Source: Agrobacterium sp. a22-2 (GTDB lineage Bacteria > Pseudomonadota > Alphaproteobacteria > Rhizobiales > Rhizobiaceae). From it: a stretch of 64,000 nt of DNA. The position numbers and the translations under genes were made by a program. The stretch is taken from assembly GCF_012276985.1 (NCBI RefSeq), contig NZ_JAAXMM010000010.1, positions 186,001-250,000 of the forward strand, written 5' to 3'. Below, piece by piece: positions 50,927 through 59,718 of the stretch (its first letter is position 1; each line of letters opens with the position of its first letter). The notes under the pieces are model-generated. The model saw only the letters and a program-made list of their open reading frames with translations, was not told the origin of the DNA and ran no database searches.

Positions 50927-52176
50927 GCCCGGTCCCACTTGAGATCAAGCCGCTCCAGACCGTGGAAATGGTAGATGTCCTTGACCTTCGGCTCCGCCGC
51001 GAGCCTGAGACCCGGCAGTCGTTCGAACAGGATCGGCAGGGCAAGGTTCAGTTCCAGGCGGGCGAGCGGCGCGCCGATGCAGAAATGGATGCCGGCGCCG
51101 AAGGACAGGTTGGCCGCTTGCGCGCGGCCCGGCTGGAAGGTCAAGGGATCGGTGAACTTCTGCGGATCGAGATTGGCGGCGGCAAGGATCAGGCTCACCT
51201 TGTCGCCGCGCTTGAACGACACACCGTCGATCTCCGCCGGCTCCAGGCAATAGCGCTGGAAGATGTGCACGGGCGCGCAAATGCGCAGCGCCTCCTCGAC
51301 GGTGCGCTCGGTCGCCTGCGGGTCGCGGAACATCTCGACGGGAGACAGGCCGCTTTCGAGAATGATCCGCACCGAATTGCCGATCTGGTGCACGGTCGCT
51401 TCATGCCCGGCATTGAGCAGCACGATGGTCGTCGAGACCAGCTCGTCTTCCGTCAGAAACTGGCCCTTGTGTTCGGTGTGGATCATATGGGTCAGCAGAT
51501 CGTCGCGCGGCTCGGCGCGGCGCTTGGCGATCATGTCCCTGACATAGGCGGCAAATTCCAGCGCCGCCTGGTCGGCGGCGATCTCGTCGGCATGGCTGCG
51601 CTTGAACATATACATGCCGACATAGGCATGCGACCATTTCAACAGTTGCGGCCCCATCTCTTCCGGAATGCCGATCATCCGCGCGATCATCGTGACCGGG
51701 ATGATCTCGGCAAACGAGGAGAGCAGCTCCGTCTCGCCGTCCGTCTCGAAGCGGTCGATCAGCCGATGCGTGAGGTCGGCGATTTCCGGCTTCATCTTCT
51801 CGACATGGCGGGACACGAAGGCGCGGTTGATCAGGGTGCGCAGCCGGGTATGCTCGGGCGGTTCGATTTCCAGCAGCGAATGGGCCTCCGCCGCATCGAA
51901 ATGGCGGGTATGGGCCGCCGGCTCGGCCATATCAAGCTCTTCCCGGCTGGCGATATGCAGGATCTGCCGGCCGAAACGGCGATCACGCAGCAGCGCGTTG
52001 ACATGGTCGTAGCCGGTGAAGAACCACTGTTTCTGCTCCTCCCAGTAAAAGGTCGGACACTGCGCATGGAGCGCGGCATAAACCCGGTTCGGATTGCTGA
52101 AGAAGGCCGGGTCGCGCCCATCGAGGCTGACGCGGCGGGTGGCGCTGTCGATCGTGAGAAAGGAAGGCATTGTCAT
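50923..52176 (-). CDS. Cytochrome P450
   Basis: 417 residues, soluble bacterial class I type. I-helix oxygen-activation motif LLNAGHEATVHQIGN, K-helix ExxR in EEALRICAPVH, and heme-binding loop FGAGIHFCIGAPLARLE with the thiolate Cys366. No ferredoxin or reductase gene is nearby, so it must use redox partners encoded elsewhere. The gene is convergent with the SDR. The start is unclear (ATG 52176 or 52170) and no good ribosome site is seen. Confidence 0.93.
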   Translation of the reverse strand: MTMPSFLTIDSATRRVSLDGRDPAFFSNPNRVYAALHAQCPTFYWEEQKQWFFTGYDHVNALLRDRRFGRQILHIASREELDMAEPAAHTRHFDAAEAHSLLEIEPPEHTRLRTLINRAFVSRHVEKMKPEIADLTHRLIDRFETDGETELLSSFAEIIPVTMIARMIGIPEEMGPQLLKWSHAYVGMYMFKRSHADEIAADQAALEFAAYVRDMIAKRRAEPRDDLLTHMIHTEHKGQFLTEDELVSTTIVLLNAGHEATVHQIGNSVRIILESGLSPVEMFRDPQATERTVEEALRICAPVHIFQRYCLEPAEIDGVSFKRGDKVSLILAAANLDPQKFTDPLTFQPGRAQAANLSFGAGIHFCIGAPLARLELNLALPILFERLPGLRLAAEPKVKDIYHFHGLERLDLKWDRA

Positions 52177-52226
52177 GCGGGCGTTTTATCGCAATCCTTG
52201 AAAGCGGAAAAGGGAGCGGAGCCCGA

Positions 52227-53504
52227 TCAGGTGGCGGCCGTGTCCCGGTCGCCGGTGGTCATGCCGACGACGCGCCTAAGGGCGGTCACCTGGCGGTCGG
52301 CGTCGAGATCGATCTCATCGGCGGTGCCGGCCCGGTCGGCGGCCGGAATGCAGACGATCGCGTCGCCCCGCAGCACGGCCGTGCGGTTTCGCCCCATCGC
52401 CTTCGCCTTGTAGAGGGCGCGGTCGGCGCCGCTCATCAACTGGTCGAGATCGGCGGTGCGGGCCGGCATGACCGAGATGCCGATGCTGACTGTGACCTGC
52501 ACGGGCCCCTTCGGCGTGTCGATATTGGTCTGTGCGAGCTGTTGCCGGATCGCCTCGGCCAGTCGGGCCGCCTCCCGGACAGTGCCTGTCCGCAGGATGG
52601 CGCTGAATTCTTCGCCGCCGGAGCGCCCGAAAACGCCCAGTGCGCCGATGATTTTCTGGCCGATCGCCGAGAAGGCGATCAGCACGCAATCGCCGGCCTG
52701 ATGGCCATGCAGATCATTGATCTGCTTGAAATGGTCGAGATCGAACAGCAATTGCGCAATCATCGGCGGCTGAGCGGCGGACGCCGTGCCGCGTATCTCG
52801 CCGAAGGCATCGATAATGCCGCGCCGGTTGAGGACGCCGGTCAGGGGGTCGGTGCGGACGAGTTGCTGAAGCTTCTGCTCCGAGCGATCCATCATGATGC
52901 GTGCGCCGATCAGCAGCGAGGTCACGAAGCAGAAGATGGCAACGATCCCCGTGAACCCGAAGATCTGGGCGCCCTGCAGCGTCTGCGGCGGTGAAATGGT
53001 ATTGGCGATGGCGCCCGCCAGGCAACTGGTCGCCTGCACGCACCATATTGCGGATATCAATCGCCGCCTTTTGTGCGAACTGAACTGACCCGTATAGGCG
53101 GTCAAGGCCAGGATGAAAAAGCCGGTGGCGGCTCCGAAATTGTAGAGGGCAACGCGATAGCCGAGATTGTCGTGGATCGGCGGCAACAGCATCCCGGCAA
53201 TCCACAGCAGTGCAGGGATGGCGGCATAGGGCGGTACGGATCGCCCATCGAATTGCCGCAGCCCGTATGCCCAGAAGAAAAAGCAGCTGAGCGCCAGGGT
53301 GTTGGCGAATTCGATCGAGATGAAATTGGGGATGTGACCGCGCAGAGCCACCAATGCGACGCCCAGTCCGTGCGCGGCGAATCCCGCGCTCCAGCCAGCG
53401 TAATGCCGCTGGGAGCGGTCGTGCAGCCAGACAGCCGCAAGCAATCCTGCAACGGTCAGGGCTTGAGCCGACCAGAGAATGAATCCTGTCTTGATATCGA
53501 GCAC
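52227..53504 (-). CDS. Membrane-bound diguanylate cyclase (GGDEF)
   Basis: 425 residues. Six or seven N-terminal transmembrane helices (about 8-205: FILWSAQALTVAGLLAAVWL, CFFFWAYGL, ALLWIAGMLLPP). The GGDEF domain (about 220-385) is intact: RTDPLTGVLNRRG, LLFDLDHFKQINDLHGHQAGD in outline, active-site FGRSGGEEFSAIL and SIGISV. No RxxD inhibitory site is seen ahead of GGEEF, so product feedback may be weak. It makes cyclic di-GMP; in Agrobacterium this messenger promotes adhesin production, and a polysaccharide locus is present at 25.9-37.6 kb. Confidence 0.92.
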   Translation of the reverse strand: MLDIKTGFILWSAQALTVAGLLAAVWLHDRSQRHYAGWSAGFAAHGLGVALVALRGHIPNFISIEFANTLALSCFFFWAYGLRQFDGRSVPPYAAIPALLWIAGMLLPPIHDNLGYRVALYNFGAATGFFILALTAYTGQFSSHKRRRLISAIWCVQATSCLAGAIANTISPPQTLQGAQIFGFTGIVAIFCFVTSLLIGARIMMDRSEQKLQQLVRTDPLTGVLNRRGIIDAFGEIRGTASAAQPPMIAQLLFDLDHFKQINDLHGHQAGDCVLIAFSAIGQKIIGALGVFGRSGGEEFSAILRTGTVREAARLAEAIRQQLAQTNIDTPKGPVQVTVSIGISVMPARTADLDQLMSGADRALYKAKAMGRNRTAVLRGDAIVCIPAADRAGTADEIDLDADRQVTALRRVVGMTTGDRDTAAT

Positions 53505-53859
53505 GGAAAAAGGGCCTCAGCATTTTGAATGCCACGACGTTGGCGCAAACTTGGAAAGGAGTCCTTAACGCTGCCTGCCGGGTTCTGGCTTACGCACAGG
53601 GTATTGCGACTTCTTTGGGTGACTACCAATTGTTCACCATAGACTGCGGCATTTCTGTGGGTGCGGCCCATACCGCGGCTGCCGCGATGGTCACGGGCTT
53701 AAATGCCGACTAAGGCAGGCAGGCGTCGGCACATTAAGGATATCCGATGCTCACGTCTTGAAGTCGGGGGTCCGGACACTCTATGTAGGGATTGACAGGA
53801 TTAAAATTTGATTCCCGCCGCGTCTACTGTGTTTGGGATATGGGCTATAAAGGACGGAC
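53505..53859. other. 355-nt gap upstream of clpP
   Basis: No convincing gene; a 62-codon frame at 53525-53713 lacks a ribosome site and coding character. The right third holds the clpP promoter region, including a heat-shock-type element at 53757-53786 and TTGACA at 53792-53797. Confidence 0.45.
53757..53786 (+). promoter_or_regulatory. Candidate RpoH (heat-shock) promoter of clpP
   Basis: CTTGAA (53757-53762), 17 nt, then TCTATGT (53780-53786). This is close to the alphaproteobacterial sigma-32 pattern CTTG...CYTATNT. It lies about 75 nt before the clpP start, and clpP is a classical heat-shock gene. Confidence 0.5.
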
Positions 53860-54492
53860 ATGAGAAATCCAGTTGATACCGCCATGGCACTCGTGCCGAT
53901 GGTCGTGGAGCAGACCAACCGCGGCGAGCGCTCCTACGATATCTATTCGCGTCTTTTGAAAGAGCGCATCATTTTCCTGACCGGGCCTGTCGAAGACCAC
54001 ATGGCTTCGCTGGTCTGCGCCCAGCTGCTGTTCCTCGAAGCGGAAAACCCGAAGAAGGAAATTGCGCTCTATATCAATTCTCCGGGCGGCGTGGTTACCG
54101 CCGGCATGGCGATCTACGATACGATGCAGTTCATTCGTCCTGCCGTTTCAACGCTTTGCGTCGGCCAGGCGGCATCCATGGGCTCGCTTCTGCTGGCCGC
54201 CGGCGAAAAGGGCATGCGCTTTGCGACCCCGAACGCCCGCATCATGGTGCACCAGCCTTCGGGCGGCTTCCAGGGTCAGGCATCGGACATCGAGCGTCAC
54301 GCCCGCGACATCATCAAGATGAAGCGCCGCCTCAACGAGGTCTATGTCAAGCATACCGGCCGGACCTATGAGGAAGTGGAAAACACGCTCGACCGCGACC
54401 ATTTCCTGGAATCCAGCGAAGCCAAGGAATGGGGCCTGATCGACAAGATCCTGACCTCGCGTCTGGAAATGGAAGGCGCAGTGCCGGCCTGA
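53860..54492 (+). CDS. clpP: ATP-dependent Clp protease proteolytic subunit
   Basis: 210 residues. Serine peptidase S14: nucleophile Ser106 in VGQAASMGSLLL, His131 in IMVHQPSGG, and an Asp further on. The handle region (ERHARDIIKMKRRLNEVY) and the C-terminal hydrophobic-pocket contacts for ClpX are present. It forms tetradecamers that degrade substrates delivered by ClpX or ClpA. clpX follows 301 nt downstream on the same strand with its own leader. Confidence 0.97.
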   Translation: MRNPVDTAMALVPMVVEQTNRGERSYDIYSRLLKERIIFLTGPVEDHMASLVCAQLLFLEAENPKKEIALYINSPGGVVTAGMAIYDTMQFIRPAVSTLCVGQAASMGSLLLAAGEKGMRFATPNARIMVHQPSGGFQGQASDIERHARDIIKMKRRLNEVYVKHTGRTYEEVENTLDRDHFLESSEAKEWGLIDKILTSRLEMEGAVPA

Positions 54493-54793
54493 TGTCATCC
54501 CGGCCATTCACGTCCGTGTGAACGGATCGTGGCGGCTTGTATGAAAGAGGGGGTTTAAACTGGCTGCGAACGCGCTAATAGTAACTATTAAGGCTATGTT
54601 GAGTTTTTGTGACATAGTCTGACGATTCGAAGAGGTTTTCGTTGCCGCCGGTTCTCGAATGTGAACTCTGAGAACCGGATAGTACCTTGGAGAGTGAGGC
54701 AGCCCCGGCTCCGCAATGGAGCGGCCCGCGGGGCGGTGTAAGTGGACTGCACTCCGTCAAGGCGGATGTGCGGCGTGCCGGAAGGAAAAAGTT
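54493..54793. other. 301-nt leader region between clpP and clpX
   Basis: No gene. It has a perfect inverted repeat TAATAGT-A-ACTATTA (54576-54590), followed by CTATGT (54594-54599) and ACATAG (54612-54617), which can pair across 12 nt. These make a regulatory site or RNA structure likely in the clpX promoter/leader. Confidence 0.5.
54576..54590. promoter_or_regulatory. Perfect inverted repeat upstream of clpX
   Basis: TAATAGT and ACTATTA flank a single A, at about 205 nt before the clpX start. It may be a transcription-factor site; the protein is not known. Confidence 0.45.
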
Positions 54794-56071
54794 ATGAGCA
54801 AAGTCAGCGGAAGCAACGGCGGTGACTCCAAGAATACCCTGTATTGTTCGTTCTGCGGCAAGAGCCAGCACGAGGTCCGCAAGCTGATTGCTGGGCCGAC
54901 GGTGTTCATCTGCGATGAATGCGTCGAACTGTGCATGGACATCATCCGCGAAGAGAACAAGTCTTCGATGGTGAAATCCCGCGACGGCGTTCCCACGCCG
55001 CAGGACATCATCAAGATCCTCGACGAGTATGTGATCGGCCAGAAACAGGCCAAGAAGATTCTCTCGGTGGCGGTGCACAATCATTACAAGCGCCTGTCGC
55101 ATGCCTCCAAGGGCGGCGACGTGGAACTGGCCAAGTCGAACATTCTGCTGGTCGGGCCGACCGGTTGCGGCAAGACCTATCTTGCCCAGACGCTGGCCCG
55201 CATCATCGACGTGCCGTTCACCATGGCGGACGCCACGACGCTGACGGAAGCCGGTTATGTCGGCGAGGATGTCGAGAACATCATCCTGAAGCTGCTCCAG
55301 TCGGCGGACTACAATGTCGAGCGTGCCCAGCGCGGCATCGTCTATATCGACGAAGTCGACAAGATCTCCAGGAAGTCCGACAACCCGTCGATCACCCGTG
55401 ACGTTTCGGGCGAAGGCGTGCAGCAGGCGCTTCTGAAGATCATGGAAGGCACGGTTGCCTCGGTTCCGCCGCAGGGCGGCCGCAAGCATCCGCAGCAGGA
55501 GTTCCTGCAGGTCGACACGACGAACATCCTGTTCATCTGCGGCGGCGCCTTTGCCGGTCTCGACAAGATCATCTCGGCCCGGGGTGAAAAGACCTCGATC
55601 GGCTTCGGTGCGACGGTCACCTCACCGGAAGACCGCCGTGTCGGCGAAGTCCTGCGCGAGCTGGAGCCGGAAGATCTGGTGAAATTCGGTCTCATTCCGG
55701 AATTCATCGGTCGTCTGCCTGTTCTGGCAACGCTTGAGGATCTCGACGCCGACGCGCTGATCCAGATCCTGTCGGAGCCGAAGAACGCACTGGTCAAGCA
55801 GTATCAGCGCCTGTTCGAGATGGAAGATGTCGAGCTGACCTTCCACGAGGACGCCCTGCGCGAAATCGCCCTCAAGGCCATCACCCGCAAGACCGGCGCC
55901 CGTGGACTGCGGTCGATCATGGAGAAGATCCTGCTCGACACCATGTTCGAACTGCCGGAACTCGAAGGGGTTCGCGAAGTCGTCATCTCGGAGGATGTCG
56001 TGCGTGGTTCGTCGAGGCCGCTTTACATCTACGCGGATCGCCAGGAAGAAAAAGCCAACGCTTCGGCTTGA
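54794..56071 (+). CDS. clpX: ATP-dependent Clp protease ATP-binding subunit ClpX
   Basis: 425 residues from ATG 54794 (AAGGAAAAAGTT upstream). N-terminal C4 zinc-binding domain (CSFCGKSQHEVRKL...FICDECV) for adaptor and substrate recognition. AAA+ core with Walker A GPTGCGKTYLAQ, pore loops including GYVGEDV, Walker B VYIDEVDKI, and the IGF-like loop IGFGATV that docks on ClpP. It unfolds substrates for ClpP. Confidence 0.98.
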   Translation: MSKVSGSNGGDSKNTLYCSFCGKSQHEVRKLIAGPTVFICDECVELCMDIIREENKSSMVKSRDGVPTPQDIIKILDEYVIGQKQAKKILSVAVHNHYKRLSHASKGGDVELAKSNILLVGPTGCGKTYLAQTLARIIDVPFTMADATTLTEAGYVGEDVENIILKLLQSADYNVERAQRGIVYIDEVDKISRKSDNPSITRDVSGEGVQQALLKIMEGTVASVPPQGGRKHPQQEFLQVDTTNILFICGGAFAGLDKIISARGEKTSIGFGATVTSPEDRRVGEVLRELEPEDLVKFGLIPEFIGRLPVLATLEDLDADALIQILSEPKNALVKQYQRLFEMEDVELTFHEDALREIALKAITRKTGARGLRSIMEKILLDTMFELPELEGVREVVISEDVVRGSSRPLYIYADRQEEKANASA

Positions 56072-56095
56072 CCTTGGGCGATTTGCAAGAGTTGG

Positions 56096-56119
56096 AGAGC
56101 CCGCTTCGGCGGGCTCTTT
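56096..56119 (+). terminator. Terminator of clpX
   Basis: A 9-bp stem AGAGCCCGC/GCGGGCTCT closes a TTCG tetraloop and is followed by TT, a compact and stable terminator 25 nt after the clpX stop. Confidence 0.8.
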
Positions 56120-56352
56120 GCATTTTCAGACATGCTTGTGCGTCAACAGTGATGCAAGGGGCGGGCAGGGCCTGCAGAATTGTGTTCCTGGCCGGTTTCC
56201 AGTCTGTTTCTATTGGTTTAGAACAGAATCCATGTTCGCTTTCATAGGTGTCACTGGGCCTGCTCAAAGCGTCCATGCCCGGGGCAGAGATGCCGCGACG
56301 GCGCGCAAGCCACGCGATAGCTGGGCGGATTATTTGTTTTGTTGCGTTTTGT

Positions 56353-56370
56353 CTGTGACATGACTGTCAT
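56353..56370 (+). promoter_or_regulatory. PHO-box-like element upstream of lon
   Basis: CTGTGAC-ATGA-CTGTCAT: the second 7-mer matches the PhoB consensus exactly and the first in five of seven positions, with correct 4-nt spacing. A third CTGTCAT lies 44 bp further (56408). It is about 140 nt before the lon start. Confidence 0.35.
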
Positions 56371-56507
56371 AATTTGCCGGTGGCCGCAGCCGGCAGGCTT
56401 GAATTCACTGTCATGGAACTCCACTTTCAGTGCGAGAGAAAGACCTGCCCCGCGGTATTTGCCCGTGGGTTCTGTGCCCGGCAACGGGACGATGGAAAGG
56501 AAATAGA

Positions 56508-58928
<2,421 letters not shown>

Positions 58929-58970
58929 GCTTTATTTGCCACAATCTTGCCAAATTGGCACACTCACGAC

Positions 58971-59001
58971 AAAAAGGCTGGCAAATTTGCCAGCCTTTTT
59001 T
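58971..59001. terminator. Terminator after lon (15-bp palindrome)
   Basis: AAAAAGGCTGGCAAA and TTTGCCAGCCTTTTT are directly adjacent and perfectly complementary, followed by a further T. With A- and T-runs on both sides it can act in both directions. Confidence 0.85.
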
Positions 59002-59053
59002 GTGTAAACTCGTCAAACCTCCTTGTTTTTCAGGTCATTGCGATGCTTTTGGG

Positions 59054-59081
59054 TTGCGACGGGCACAAGCATGCGTATTGT
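59054..59081 (+). promoter_or_regulatory. Possible promoter of the HU gene
   Basis: TTGCGA (59054-59059) and TATTGT (59076-59081) with a 16-nt spacer, 55 nt before the HU start. The match is moderate. Confidence 0.35.
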
Positions 59082-59135
59082 CCGCCCGACTTGTAAATTT
59101 TGAGTCGTTTCATGCCAATCAGAAAGGGTGGAAAC

Positions 59136-59411
59136 ATGAATAAGAATGAACTCGTATCGGCAGTCGCCGAGAAGGCCGGCCTCACCAAGGCTGACGCCGC
59201 TTCCGCTGTGGACGCCGTTTTCGAAACGGTTCAGTCCGAGTTGAAGGCCGGCGGCGACATTCGTCTCGCAGGCTTCGGCGCCTTCACGGTTTCGCGTCGC
59301 GAAGCTTCCAAGGGCCGTAACCCTTCGACCGGCGCGGAAGTCGACATTCCGGCTCGCAACGTTCCGAAGTTCTCGGCTGGCAAGGGTCTCAAGGACGCTT
59401 GCAACAGCTAA
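59136..59411 (+). CDS. hupB: DNA-binding protein HU
   Basis: 91 residues from ATG 59136 (AAGGGTGGAAAC upstream). HU fold: MNKNELVSAVAEKAGLTKADAASAVDAVFE in outline, GGDIRLAGFGAFTVSRREASKGRNPSTGAEVDIPARNVPKFSAGKGLKDA in outline with the DNA-intercalating Pro in the arm. It is the nucleoid protein that typically follows lon in proteobacteria. Confidence 0.96.
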   Translation: MNKNELVSAVAEKAGLTKADAASAVDAVFETVQSELKAGGDIRLAGFGAFTVSRREASKGRNPSTGAEVDIPARNVPKFSAGKGLKDACNS

Positions 59412-59419
59412 TCGATTTT

Positions 59420-59457
59420 CCGTCCGAACGGCAATTCAAGGATTGCCGCTCGGACGG
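59420..59457 (+). other. 16-bp stem-loop after the HU gene
   Basis: CCGTCCGAACGGCAAT (59420-59435) pairs with ATTGCCGCTCGGACGG (59442-59457) with one mismatch around TCAAGG. It has no T-run and probably protects the HU mRNA 3' end ahead of the true terminator. Confidence 0.6.
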
Positions 59458-59473
59458 GACGACGATGTAGAAG

Positions 59474-59498
59474 ACCCGGCCACCGTGCCGGGTTTTTT
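59474..59498 (+). terminator. Terminator of the HU gene
   Basis: ACCCGGC/GCCGGGT stem with the 6-nt loop CACCGT, followed by TTTTT(T). Confidence 0.85.
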
Positions 59499-59646
59499 AT
59501 GGCCCGCTCGCTTGTCCGGCGGTAGCGATTGAACTGTTCCAGCCGAGCCGGCATTCGTTCCCGATGAGCAGCGAATTGCGCAAGGAGCGGGAGACGAAAA
59601 CCACCTGATTGGCGGCCCGTGCCCCGATCTCGACAAAACGGAACAA

Positions 59647-59664
59647 CTGTCATGTGCCTGTCAT
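59647..59664 (+). promoter_or_regulatory. PHO box (PhoB site) upstream of the phytase-like gene
   Basis: CTGTCAT-GTGC-CTGTCAT: two perfect copies of the PhoB half-site with the canonical 4-nt spacing, 54 nt before the start codon. This predicts induction by phosphate limitation. Confidence 0.85.
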
Positions 59665-59680
59665 CCGCATGACGCAAAAG

Positions 59681-59711
59681 CCTCCTGTTGGTTTCTCATG
59701 GAAACAGGAGG
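59681..59711 (+). promoter_or_regulatory. Hairpin sequestering the ribosome binding site
   Basis: CCTCCTGTT (59681-59689) is the exact complement of AACAGGAGG (59703-59711), which contains the Shine-Dalgarno AGGAGG for ATG 59719. The 13-nt loop contains a second ATG (59698) in the same frame. In the mRNA the stem would hide the ribosome site. Confidence 0.7.
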
Positions 59712-59718
59712 TTTCCCC

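Larger units (their letters stand above)
56072..56507. other. 436-nt gap between clpX and lon
   Basis: After the clpX terminator (56096-56119) no gene is seen. The lon-proximal part holds an element resembling a PHO box (56353-56370), a further CTGTCAT at 56408-56414, and CTTGAA at 56398-56403 with a poor heat-shock -10. The rest is featureless. Confidence 0.45.
59412..59718. other. 307-nt gap between HU and the phytase-like gene
   Basis: It contains two tandem hairpins (59420-59457 without a T-run, 59474-59498 with six T), a featureless stretch of about 140 nt, then the PHO box (59647-59664) and the ribosome-site hairpin (59681-59711) of the next gene. Confidence 0.7.

Noticed and set aside
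45000..53500. A secondary-metabolite cluster built on the P450, SDR and sulfhydrylase genes
   Set aside because: No core synthase or synthetase is present, gene orientations alternate, and most neighbours are primary-metabolism or regulatory genes.
53525..53713. 62-codon plus-strand frame upstream of clpP
   Set aside because: No ribosome site, no recognisable motif and composition as expected from noncoding promoter DNA.
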